NCBI GenBank assembly: GCA_965218075.1
Contig: CBDCJZ010000003.1
Location: 1,488,001 to 1,552,000, forward strand
Direction of reading: 5' to 3'
DNA: 64,000 nt
Source: JANQHO01 sp965218075
GTDB lineage: Bacteria > Bacteroidota > Bacteroidia > Flavobacteriales > Schleiferiaceae
In this document: one piece after another, positions 56,240 to 64,000 of the stretch
Layout of the letters: each line of letters starts with the position of its first letter
How positions within the stretch are numbered: the first letter of the stretch is position 1
Program-made: the position numbers and the translations under genes
Notes under the pieces: generated by a model
Seen by the model: only the letters and a program-made list of their open reading frames with translations
What the model was told of the DNA's origin: nothing
The model's database searches: none

Positions 56240-56619
56240 TTATTATTCGATTTATAGATTTGCGTAGAGATAATGGCCTTTCCAACAATCTATTCTGTCG
56301 GGAATTTCTGCCTAGATTTTATCATAAAATACCAAAAAATGTTTCCTTGGCAACAAATAACGATACAAAAAGTCTCACTGAGTATTGTAGACACAAAAAT
56401 GCAGGCAATTTCTTCACAAGTTCGAAAGAGACTTTTCCTTTAACTTCTTTATGACCATTGTGAATGTTGTTGACTTGGAACGAATTATCTTTGACGACAT
56501 CGTTTAATGCTTTCTCTATGTTCAGTTATGACGTAAAAACTGATCTTTTCATCAAATTGCAAAAGCAGTTAGAATGGGATACCAAGCCTGTTCCTAGCTG
56601 ATTGGACAGAGAATCCAAT
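56240..56619. other. Gene-poor stretch between the ABC exporter and methyltransferase genes
   Basis: No gene is supported. Short open frames on both strands (for example 56260-56454, plus) do not resemble known proteins. Confidence 0.5.
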
Positions 56620-57390
56620 TTATTTGTGGCAAACGTAAAGAATCTCGTCTTTAAGCAGACAGTAGCGGTTAAACTGCTCGGAACTTAACTTTTCGGAATA
56701 GTTAGTAACTTTTACTTTAAAGCCAGTTTTTTCGAGCCGCTGCGGGTAATCTTTACCGTACATCCTTACGTGATCATACTGCCCAAAACGCCTGGTGCGC
56801 TCCTTAGGGTCAGTGATAGATGGGTCTTCTTCTGTAATATTCAGTTTAGGATTGGATGGGACCTGAATGATGGCCCAACCATTCGGTTTCAGTACACGGT
56901 ACAATTCGCTTATACATTGAATATCATCATTGACATGTTCCAAAACATGATTGCACAGAACAACATCAAAGGTATTGTCATCAAAAGGAATATTGTGAAT
57001 GTCCATCTTTATATCTGCAATGGGGGAATCTAAGTCAGCTGTATGATAATTGAGATTTTTCATTTTGCGAAAGCGGTCGTAGAAACATTGTTCCGGAGCT
57101 ATATGCAGTACCTTTTGCGGAGCGGTAAAGAAGTTGGTTTCTTCTCTAATATAAAGCCATAATAAGCGATGTCTTTCTAGTGATAAACTTCCCGGAGCCA
57201 AAGCATTTTGCCTCTGAGAACTTTCATAGCCATAGGGCAGCATTTTGCGATAGGTGCGCGCATCAATCGGGTCTTCGTATCTACTTCCAGAATAATAGAA
57301 TTCCAGTAAGGGCCTTACCCAATAACTGATACGGATTAACCAAGGTCGAGAAAGGTTAGTTAAGGCAAAGCGAAAAATGGACTTAACCAT
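56620..57390 (-). CDS. Class I SAM-dependent methyltransferase
   Basis: A 256-residue protein with a Rossmann-type methyltransferase domain. The SAM-binding segment is KVLHIAPEQCFYDRFRKM near residues 90-107. The strand DVVLCNHVLEHVNDDIQCISELYRVLKPNGW resembles the Methyltransf_11 family. The N-terminal about 80 residues are a family-specific extension. It overlaps the map stop by 8 bases and so is coupled to map. Substrate unknown. Confidence 0.85.
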   Translation of the reverse strand: MVKSIFRFALTNLSRPWLIRISYWVRPLLEFYYSGSRYEDPIDARTYRKMLPYGYESSQRQNALAPGSLSLERHRLLWLYIREETNFFTAPQKVLHIAPEQCFYDRFRKMKNLNYHTADLDSPIADIKMDIHNIPFDDNTFDVVLCNHVLEHVNDDIQCISELYRVLKPNGWAIIQVPSNPKLNITEEDPSITDPKERTRRFGQYDHVRMYGKDYPQRLEKTGFKVKVTNYSEKLSSEQFNRYCLLKDEILYVCHK

Positions 57391-58168
57391 TAATAGTGGT
57401 TCCTAATGCTTCATAAATGAAGTCAAAAGTAGAGAGTATTTCCGGGTTGCCATCTACTATGGCAACGTCATGCTCAAAATGGGCAGCAGGTTTACCATCA
57501 ACTGTGTTAATAGTCCAGCCGTCTTTGAGTTGTATGACATGATAGTTCCCAAGAGTAATCATCGGTTCTATGGCCAGCACCAAGCCCTCTTTAAGTATTT
57601 TCCCATATCCCTGTCTACCATAATTAGGCATTTGAGGGCTTTCATGCAATTTTTTCCCCAAGCCGTGTCCTACTAACTCACGCACGACACCATAACCATG
57701 ACTCTCAGCATGTTTCTGAATAGCATGGCTCACATCCCCTAAACGGTTGCCCACCTTCATTTGCTGTATACCTTTATAGAGGCTTTCTTTTGTTACTTTG
57801 AGTAGTTTTTTCATCTCGGGGCTTACTTGGCCAACTTCAAAGGTATAAGCCTGATCACCATAATAGCCATTCAATATAACCCCGCAATCGATGCTTACAA
57901 TATCGCCATCTTGAAAGGGATGATTATCCGGTAGTCCATGTACTACTGTCTCATTAACAGAAATTAACAAAGTACTTGGACAATTGTACAGCCTTTTAAA
58001 CCCGGGAATGGCTCCCTGACTACAAATAAATTCTTCGGCTTTTTTATCAAACTCGATTGGAATAGCTCCTTCTTTTACCTCCGAGGCCAGCATTCCCAAT
58101 GTTCTGCTAACAAGCTGTGCAGCTTCTCGAATTAACTCAATTTCCTCTCTACTTCTATATTGAATCAT
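57383..58168 (-). CDS. map: Methionine aminopeptidase, type I
   Basis: Removes the initiator methionine from new proteins. The 261-residue protein has the metal-ligand signature SIDCGVILNGYYGDQAYTF, the HGLGKKLHESPQ segment and EPMITLGN. It starts directly beside the HAD gene (adjacent start and stop) and overlaps the methyltransferase gene. Confidence 0.95.
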   Translation of the reverse strand: MIQYRSREEIELIREAAQLVSRTLGMLASEVKEGAIPIEFDKKAEEFICSQGAIPGFKRLYNCPSTLLISVNETVVHGLPDNHPFQDGDIVSIDCGVILNGYYGDQAYTFEVGQVSPEMKKLLKVTKESLYKGIQQMKVGNRLGDVSHAIQKHAESHGYGVVRELVGHGLGKKLHESPQMPNYGRQGYGKILKEGLVLAIEPMITLGNYHVIQLKDGWTINTVDGKPAAHFEHDVAIVDGNPEILSTFDFIYEALGTTING

Positions 58169-58579
58169 TTAAAATCTGAAAAATCCTTTTTTGGGTTTTC
58201 TAATAAATTCTTTGCTGCTGTTTTTTGCACTGACCGTAGAGTATACTTTTCCCCAACCAGGGAAACCGCCAAAGTTGCGATCATCTATGAAGATATCAAC
58301 ATTGATTTTACGGCTCATTATCTCCTGTTTAAATTCTTCTCCGGGATAACTAGAATTGATAGCGTAAAACTCTATGCCTTCGCTTTTACATAGCTGAACG
58401 GCCTCTTTCAACTGCTTACCGAAGCGGTAAGTCCATAAGATTAAGCGATGCCCATCATCTTGTAACCTCTTTAGGGTGTCAAAAGCAAATAATATAGGTT
58501 CACCCACAGAAGGATATTTATCTTCTACAATAGTCCCATCAAAGTCTATCGCAATAGTTTTTGTGTCTTTAGCAATCAT
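58169..58579 (-). CDS. BT0820-type HAD phosphatase
   Basis: 136 residues with HAD motif I AIDFDGTIVED near residue 10, a central FDTLKRLQDDGHRLILWTYRFGKQL and motif DIFIDDRNFGG. It has no cap domain. Structures of this family are known from Bacteroides, but the substrate is undefined. The start ATG overlaps the gpmI stop by 4 bases (ATGA). Confidence 0.85.
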   Translation of the reverse strand: MIAKDTKTIAIDFDGTIVEDKYPSVGEPILFAFDTLKRLQDDGHRLILWTYRFGKQLKEAVQLCKSEGIEFYAINSSYPGEEFKQEIMSRKINVDIFIDDRNFGGFPGWGKVYSTVSAKNSSKEFIRKPKKGFFRF

Positions 58580-60099
58580 GTTAACAAGGATTTTCCAGTC
58601 ATAGCTATAGGTTTCTCTAAACCCATAATATCAAGTAAGGTAGGAGCAATATCACTTAGCAATCCGGCATTTAATTTAATATTATTTTCATCATTACTCA
58701 CTAAAAAACAAGGAACTGGCTGAGTAGTATGAGTTGTATTAGGGGTGAGATCTCTATTAATCATACAGTCGGCATTGCCATGGTCTGCTAAAATAATAAA
58801 GGTATAGCCCTTAATCAGTCCTGCTTCTACTACATCCCTGGTGCATTGATCTACAGTCTCACAAGCCTTTATAGTAGCTTCCATATTTCCGGTATGTCCC
58901 ACCATATCTGGGTTGGAAAAGTTAAGGCAAACAAAATCGGCAGTTGCATCTTTCAATTCGCTAACGGCTGCATCTCTCACTTGATAGGCACTCATTTCGG
59001 GTTGAATATCATAAGAAGCTACCTTGGGAGAGGCTATTAGGATACGTTTTTCACCCTCAAAAGCATGTTCTCTTCCTCCCGAAAAAAAGAAAATAACATG
59101 AGGATATTTTTCTGTTTCTGCAATACGAATCTGCATTTTTTCCTCTTTAGCAAGTACTTCTCCCAAAGTATCATTGCAAGGGTCTTTCTCGTAAATTACT
59201 TTGACGCCTTTAAAGCTCTCATCATAGCAAGTCATTGTTAAGTAATGCAGCTTTAATTTGTGCATATTCCGTTCGTAGAAATTCTGCTGGCTCAAGGCCA
59301 TAGTTATCTGACGTCCCCTGTCTGTTCTGAAGTTGAAGCAAATTACCACATCATCTTCCTGTATAATGGCCACTGGCCTATCTGCTTCTATCATTAATTT
59401 GGGCTTTATGAATTCATCGTTAATTCCTTTCTCGTAGGAAGAAAGAATCGCCTCTTTAGCTGTTGGAAAAGGCTCTCCTATGCCATTTACTAAAAGATCA
59501 TAAGCCAGCTTAATTCGTTCCCATCTCTTATCTCTGTCCATCGCATAGTAGCGGCCAATTACAGAGGCTATTTTTCCAGTAGTTTGTGCAAGGTATTTTT
59601 CCAAATCTTCAGTATGAGATAGACCTGCTTTAAGGTTAGTATCACGACCATCAGTAAAAGCATGAATAAATACTTTACTCAACTTCTCACGATGAGCTGC
59701 ACTTATCAAACCTTTCACATGCTTTATGTGGGAATGAATGCCTCCATCTGAAAGCAAGCCGATAAGATGAACACTCTTTTGATGTTCTTTAGCATATAGA
59801 AAGGCTTCTTTTAAAACAGTCTTATTTGCCAACTCTCCATTATCTACCGATCGGTTGATTTTCACTAGATCTTGATATACTACTCGGCCTGCCCCCAGGT
59901 TCATGTGCCCCACTTCACTATTGCCCATCTGTCCTTCTGGCAGACCTACTGCCAAACCACTGGTTCTCAATTGTGTATTGGAATATTTTTGATACAGTGA
60001 ATCTACAAAGGGGGTATGAGCCTTGTCTATGGCTGAAACTTCAGGATTCTCAGCAATTCCCCAACCGTCCAGTATGATTAATACTGTTTTTTTCGACAT
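58576..60099 (-). CDS. gpmI: 2,3-bisphosphoglycerate-independent phosphoglycerate mutase
   Basis: Glycolytic interconversion of 3- and 2-phosphoglycerate with a metal-bound serine. The 507-residue protein starts MSKKTVLIILDGWGIAE with the metal-binding Asp11. The catalytic serine is Ser61 in GNSEVGHMN. Later landmarks are GRYYAMDRDKRWER, FNFRTDRGRQ and LADHGNADCM. It is first in the gpmI-HAD-map-methyltransferase unit. Confidence 0.96.
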   Translation of the reverse strand: MSKKTVLIILDGWGIAENPEVSAIDKAHTPFVDSLYQKYSNTQLRTSGLAVGLPEGQMGNSEVGHMNLGAGRVVYQDLVKINRSVDNGELANKTVLKEAFLYAKEHQKSVHLIGLLSDGGIHSHIKHVKGLISAAHREKLSKVFIHAFTDGRDTNLKAGLSHTEDLEKYLAQTTGKIASVIGRYYAMDRDKRWERIKLAYDLLVNGIGEPFPTAKEAILSSYEKGINDEFIKPKLMIEADRPVAIIQEDDVVICFNFRTDRGRQITMALSQQNFYERNMHKLKLHYLTMTCYDESFKGVKVIYEKDPCNDTLGEVLAKEEKMQIRIAETEKYPHVIFFFSGGREHAFEGEKRILIASPKVASYDIQPEMSAYQVRDAAVSELKDATADFVCLNFSNPDMVGHTGNMEATIKACETVDQCTRDVVEAGLIKGYTFIILADHGNADCMINRDLTPNTTHTTQPVPCFLVSNDENNIKLNAGLLSDIAPTLLDIMGLEKPIAMTGKSLLT

Positions 60100-60177
60100 A
60101 CCCCTATACTTATCCCGACCTTCTATATAAGCTATATGCCTTCCCAGCTAGAAGATCATAAAAATGCTTAAAACAAA

Positions 60178-60858
60178 CTAGACCAAACTGATCATTTCCT
60201 CTATTGCCTGTTTGATGTTATCACGTATTTGAGTAATATTGGCTTCCATCATATAACAAGGTGCGGTAACAATTTTGTATTCTCGATCAACTGCTATTTC
60301 CCTTACTGTTTTCATTTTAGCTATCGCCCCAATTTTATTCATTCCCTGATTAATAGGGTCAATTTCGTAAGGCGAAGCTTCCTTAGTAGTGCCTACAGCA
60401 AGTTTAGCATGGTAATCACTTCCTTCCAAAGCTTTAGCGATAGTAGTGGGGCTCATACAAAGCCCAGCGATGGGTTTCGACGTCTTTATCAAATCCAGCA
60501 ACAATTGTTTTACATCCATATTAATCTCTCCATCAGGCCCTTCAAAAGCCCATTTAGTAATGTTTTTAGCTGTTCCAAAGCCTCCTGGCATTACCAGAGC
60601 ATCGATGTCTGAGACTGAAACCTGTTTAATATCTTTGACCTCGCCTCTGGCTATGCGAGCCGATTCTATTAACACATTACGGGTTTCTTGCATCTCTTCA
60701 CCGTTCAGGTGATTGATCACATGATGCTGATCGGTATTAGGGGCAAAACAAAGATAATTATGTCCAGCTTCTTCTATGGACAAAAGGCTTAAAACTGCTT
60801 CGTGTATTTCGGTACCATCATAAACTCCGCTACCGTGAAGTAATACTCCTATTTTCAT
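60178..60858 (-). CDS. elbB: Glyoxalase-like protein ElbB
   Basis: 226 residues of the DJ-1/PfpI superfamily with GSGVYDGTEIHEAV at the N-terminus, MPGGFGTAKNIT and the nucleophile Cys134 in IAGLCMSPTT. It shows the ElbB (isoprenoid-associated glyoxalase) pattern. It lies upstream of gpmI with a 79-base gap. Confidence 0.9.
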   Translation of the reverse strand: MKIGVLLHGSGVYDGTEIHEAVLSLLSIEEAGHNYLCFAPNTDQHHVINHLNGEEMQETRNVLIESARIARGEVKDIKQVSVSDIDALVMPGGFGTAKNITKWAFEGPDGEINMDVKQLLLDLIKTSKPIAGLCMSPTTIAKALEGSDYHAKLAVGTTKEASPYEIDPINQGMNKIGAIAKMKTVREIAVDREYKIVTAPCYMMEANITQIRDNIKQAIEEMISLV

Positions 60859-61382
60859 TTTTCTGTTTGGCTCATGATTAAATCTAAGAATATAATATCT
60901 TTGTAGTCAACTACGGTACTGATGAAAAGCAACCACATCAAATGTATTCGTTGTATTCGTTTTCTGGGACAAATTTAACGAAATATTGCAGTTTTTGCCA
61001 TTCATTTATGTCAAATAAAAAATTTAACAAGAATAGCCCTGATTCTATCACTTAACCGCGTGCCCATGTGTCCGTAGACACAGCATTGAGAAGATTAAAA
61101 GGCCTTAGAAGAATACTTCCCAGATTTGACAAACTGGATGTAGTTTTCTGTTCCTTGTTTTTCTTTGCTTTGACAGTTGATGCACTGAAATAGTGTTAAC
61201 AAGCCCTAATTATTACCTGGGTAAGACCTACTTTTAAATAATGCGATATCCAGATTGGCTTGTTCATCTTCCAGATCAAAGCTTTTCTAGTAGTGTTTAC
61301 TACTTTTTCCCAATCTTCTTTTAAATTCTCACCAAGCATTTATATTTGGTTTTTCTTTTTTAAAGCTTTAAACTGATACTTC
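60859..61382. other. Gene-poor stretch between elbB and the CvpA gene
   Basis: No intact gene. A 40-residue plus-strand piece at 61074-61193 (VDTALRRLKGLRRILPRFDKL...VDALK) looks like the C-terminus of an IS5-type transposase, but the rest is missing. Confidence 0.45.
61074..61193 (+). pseudogene. Possible IS5-type transposase C-terminal fragment
   Basis: One frame reads ALRRLKGLRRILPRFDKLD followed by VVFCSLFFFALTVDALK and a stop. This resembles the end of IS5-group transposases, which close with RFDKLDxxF-type and hydrophobic segments. No catalytic core or termini found. Confidence 0.3.
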
Positions 61383-61853
61383 TTGAACCTAATTGATATT
61401 ATACTCACTATTCCTTTAGCTTACGGGCTTATCAAGGGCTTCTACAAGGGTCTTATTAATGAATTATTCTCACTCATAGCTTTACTAGCCGGTATGGGTA
61501 TTGCTTATACATATTACCCTGACTTTACTGAAAATATCAAGAAAAACTTTCTGTTAAATCTTTCTGAAACCCAGTTGAATGTCATTTCTTTTGCTTCGAT
61601 CTTCATAATTGTAGCTGTGATTATCTTCCTGATAGGCAAGGTCATTTCTAAATTTTTAAGCGCCTTGGCTCTGGGCTTTTTTAATCGCTTATTAGGTGGG
61701 CTTTTTGGTTTTACCAAAATGCTGCTGATACTAATGATAATGGTAATTCTTGTCATTCCAATTATGGAAAAACAAAGCTTTTATGAGGGTAACATGCTTG
61801 AGAAAAGTTTTATTTATCAAAACCTCGCATTACTAGGAAGTAGTTTTTTTTAG
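61383..61853 (+). CDS. CvpA-family membrane protein
   Basis: A 156-residue protein with about four membrane helices, starting MNLIDIILTIPLAYGLIKGFYKGLINELFSL, the CvpA family signature. The start is a TTG at 61383: an in-frame stop lies just upstream (61374-61376) and no ATG is available. CvpA proteins affect colicin V production and envelope integrity in E. coli. It is convergent with pgk. Confidence 0.85.
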   Translation: MNLIDIILTIPLAYGLIKGFYKGLINELFSLIALLAGMGIAYTYYPDFTENIKKNFLLNLSETQLNVISFASIFIIVAVIIFLIGKVISKFLSALALGFFNRLLGGLFGFTKMLLILMIMVILVIPIMEKQSFYEGNMLEKSFIYQNLALLGSSFF

Positions 61854-61879
61854 CAGTTCTAGGAAAAATGACATTTCTC

Positions 61880-63076
61880 TTACTCATTAATAGCTTTAAT
61901 ACCTGGTAATTCTTTTCCTTCTAGACACTCTAACATGGCTCCACCAGCGGTAGAAACATAGCTCATAGCGCCTTCCATGCCAAATTTTTTGACAGCTGCT
62001 ACCGAATCTCCTCCTCCTACTAAGCTAAAGGCCCCGTTTTTTGTTGATTTGGCAACTAGTCTAGCCAACTCGTACGTTCCTCTTTCAAAGTTGGAAAACT
62101 CAAACACTCCTATTGGCCCGTTCCATAAAATGGTTTTCGATTCCAATAATATTTCTTCCAAATCATTTAAGGTTTGCGGGCCAACATCTAATCCCATCCA
62201 ACCGTCTTCTATATTATTAGTTTGACTTATTCTCTGCCTTGCATCATTATTAAAAGAATCTGCATTGACCGAATCTTTGGGAAAGAGCATTTTAACATTT
62301 TCTTTTTCAGCCGTTTCTAATATTTTTAAAGCCCTTTTCAGATAATCATTTTCTACCAGGCTAGACCCCACTTTTCCCCCTTTTGCTTTAACGAAAGTAA
62401 AAGCCATACTACCACCAATAATCAGGTTATCCAGCTTTGGCATCAAATTTTCCAATATGCCAATCTTTGAAGACACTTTGGCACCACCTATTATAGCCGT
62501 AACGGGAGATTTACCCTCATTTAGCACTTTAGACACATTTTCAATTTCAGCTGCCATTGTTAAACCAAAAGCTTTTTTCCCATTAAAAAATTTTGCTATC
62601 ACAGTTGTACTAGCATGAGTACGATGAGCTGTACCAAAGGCATCGTTTACGTAAAAATCTCCATTTTTAGATAGTTTCTCAGCAAAATCTGCAATCCCCT
62701 TGCTTTCTTCTTCATAAAAACGGAGGTTTTCCAACAGCACAATTTCTCCCGTTTTAGCAGCTTTAGTTATTTTCTCTACTTCTTCACCTATGCAATCTTT
62801 AGCAAAAGACACCGTCTTTCCACTTAGCTTTTCCAAGGTGCTGATAATATTTTCTAGACTCAGCTCTTTCTGATAACCTTCTTTAGGTCTTCCTATGTGA
62901 GACATCAAAACTGGAATACCGTTCTTCTCTATTATAGTCTCAATAGTGGATATAGTTGTCCTAATACGGGTGTCATCCGTAACTTCTAACTTATTATTTA
63001 GAGGAACGTTAAAATCTACCCTTACTAATACTCTTTGTCCTTGAAAATCTACGTCATTTACAGTTGTCATTTTCAA
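61880..63076 (-). CDS. pgk: Phosphoglycerate kinase
   Basis: Transfers phosphate from 1,3-bisphosphoglycerate to ADP. The 398-residue protein has VLVRVDFNVPLN and MSHIGRPKEG near the start, NDAFGTAHRTHAST, IIGGAKVSSKI and GGGDSVAA at the C-terminus, the normal family landmarks. Together with gpmI it gives two steps of glycolysis in the window. Confidence 0.97.
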   Translation of the reverse strand: MKMTTVNDVDFQGQRVLVRVDFNVPLNNKLEVTDDTRIRTTISTIETIIEKNGIPVLMSHIGRPKEGYQKELSLENIISTLEKLSGKTVSFAKDCIGEEVEKITKAAKTGEIVLLENLRFYEEESKGIADFAEKLSKNGDFYVNDAFGTAHRTHASTTVIAKFFNGKKAFGLTMAAEIENVSKVLNEGKSPVTAIIGGAKVSSKIGILENLMPKLDNLIIGGSMAFTFVKAKGGKVGSSLVENDYLKRALKILETAEKENVKMLFPKDSVNADSFNNDARQRISQTNNIEDGWMGLDVGPQTLNDLEEILLESKTILWNGPIGVFEFSNFERGTYELARLVAKSTKNGAFSLVGGGDSVAAVKKFGMEGAMSYVSTAGGAMLECLEGKELPGIKAINE

Positions 63077-63092
63077 TTAATTTGTAGGACTT

Positions 63093-63100
63093 CAAAAATA
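63093..63100 (-). promoter_or_regulatory. Probable -7 element for pgk
   Basis: On the minus strand TATTTTTG, an exact match to TAnnTTTG, about 17 bases before the pgk start. Confidence 0.4.
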
Positions 63101-63130
63101 CGATCTTTACGGTTAAGGGGTATCGAACAA

Positions 63131-64000
63131 ATGAAATTTGCCGAAGTTGCTGGGCATGATAAGCTGAAAAGTGATCTAATAAGATTAGCTAATAATGAAA
63201 GAATGGGTCATGCTTTCCTTTTTTATGGGCCGGAGGGAAACGGGGCTTTGCCTTTATCACTTGCCTTGGCTCAATATCTTAGTTGTAGAGATAAAAACTT
63301 GGATGACAGTTGTGGTAGATGTTTGAATTGCAGGCTTTTCTCTTTCTATAATTTCCCTGATGTTCATTTTGTTTATCCCGTGGCTAAAACCCAAAAGACT
63401 AATGATAAACCTTTAAGTGGTGACTTTAGGGAAGAATGGAATGCCCTGTTAAAAAGCGAAAAGTATTTTGGTCTTTTCCGTTGGTTAGAAACACTGGGAA
63501 TCGAAAATAAGCAGGCTCAAATCAATATATATGAGAGCTTGGATATTTTTAAAAAGCTGAGTCTCAAATCATATCAAGGAAAATACAAGTTTGTAATCAT
63601 GTGGATGCCAGAGCGTATGAATAGCAGTGCTGCTAATAAGATTCTCAAAATACTAGAGGAACCGACTTCTCATACTTTCTTTTTTCTAATTTCTGAAAGT
63701 CCGAATGTCTTACTACAAACCATTATCAGTCGCTGTCAGAAAATACAAGTGAACCGATATTCTGTAGCTACTACTAAACTATTTTTAAAGGAAGAAAAAA
63801 AGCTGGACAATGACACAGCTTCAGTTATTGCTCAAATAGCTGAAGGCAATTTATCTCTTGCCGGAAAGCTTGCTGGGCGTTCTGAATCTTATCGTAATTA
63901 TGTTGTTCACTTCAGTTCATGGGTAAGAGTTTGTTTTAAAGCGGATATCTATCAAATTATTCATTGGGTTGAGGGTTCTGCATGCTTTGAAAGGGAAAGG
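63131..64000 (+). CDS. holB: DNA polymerase III delta' subunit (3' truncated by window end)
   Basis: The frame starts at 63131 (MKFAEVAGHDKLKSDLIRLANNERMGHAFLF) and remains open to the last base, so the C-terminus lies beyond the window. About 290 residues are visible. The modified P-loop GPEGNGALPLS and a zinc-binding CGRCLNC segment follow; the IMWMPERMNSSAANKILKILEEPTS motif and ISRCQKIQV segment are typical of the clamp-loader delta' subunit. It should load the DnaN clamp as part of the clamp loader. It is divergent from pgk. Confidence 0.9.
   Translation, partial: MKFAEVAGHDKLKSDLIRLANNERMGHAFLFYGPEGNGALPLSLALAQYLSCRDKNLDDSCGRCLNCRLFSFYNFPDVHFVYPVAKTQKTNDKPLSGDFREEWNALLKSEKYFGLFRWLETLGIENKQAQINIYESLDIFKKLSLKSYQGKYKFVIMWMPERMNSSAANKILKILEEPTSHTFFFLISESPNVLLQTIISRCQKIQVNRYSVATTKLFLKEEKKLDNDTASVIAQIAEGNLSLAGKLAGRSESYRNYVVHFSSWVRVCFKADIYQIIHWVEGSACFERER

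Overview
The window is a low-GC chromosomal segment of a Bacteroidota bacterium, most likely of the Cytophagales type. The evidence is the gliding genes gldF and gldG, type IX secretion (T9SS) C-terminal sorting domains, a SusC-like TonB receptor, DUF4254 and BT0820-type HAD genes, and several upstream matches to the Bacteroidota -7 promoter consensus TAnnTTTG. No rRNA, tRNA or CRISPR array was found. Both window edges cut genes: a large uncharacterised protein on the left and the DNA polymerase III delta' subunit gene on the right.

Layout. 1-2.7 kb: end of a giant protein and a beta-propeller-like lipoprotein. 3.2-11 kb: purC-phoH, two decayed genes (SAM hydrolase and an ABM-fold monooxygenase), then gldF-gldG-DUF4340-dnaN. 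11-19.6 kb: remnant of a D12 adenine methylase, lipB with a SIS-domain sugar-phosphate isomerase, a TonB receptor, and waaA with a beta-barrel protein. 19.7-24.2 kb: a nucleotide-sugar operon (DegT aminotransferase, UDP-glucose dehydrogenase, UDP-xylose synthase, UDP-glucose 4-epimerase). 24.5-31.9 kb: a secreted subtilase followed by five tandem copies of a small secreted protein gene. 32-36.2 kb: the translation operon rplM-rpsI-rpsB-tsf-pyrH-frr. 36.8-41 kb: a SRPBCC/GyrI-like protein, an IS1-type remnant and etfB-etfA-bifunctional nuclease. 41.8-48.7 kb: uvrA, an IS1595-type remnant and an aminotransferase-DUF4254-glycosyltransferase operon. 49-54 kb: methylmalonyl-CoA mutase subunits and MeaB. 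54-60.9 kb: a DivIC/FtsB-like protein, an ABC exporter, a methyltransferase, map, a HAD phosphatase, gpmI and elbB. 61-64 kb: a CvpA-like protein, pgk and partial holB.

The most unusual region is 27.6-31.9 kb. Five units of about 860 bp each carry a duplicated tail of the upstream subtilase gene, a spacer, and a small gene made of a signal peptide, a short cysteine-containing domain and a T9SS sorting domain. The copies are almost identical except in two short windows around the conserved cysteines, where they differ at most codons. Copies 2 and 4 resemble each other, as do 3 and 5, and copy 2 is frameshifted. This looks like an expanding, diversifying family of secreted or surface proteins beside a co-secreted protease.

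A second theme is gene decay: remnants of a SAM hydrolase, an ABM-domain gene, a D12 methylase and two or three transposases lie in otherwise long non-coding stretches. This suggests relaxed selection and past IS activity. Function calls come from motif and family recognition by eye; no database search was run.
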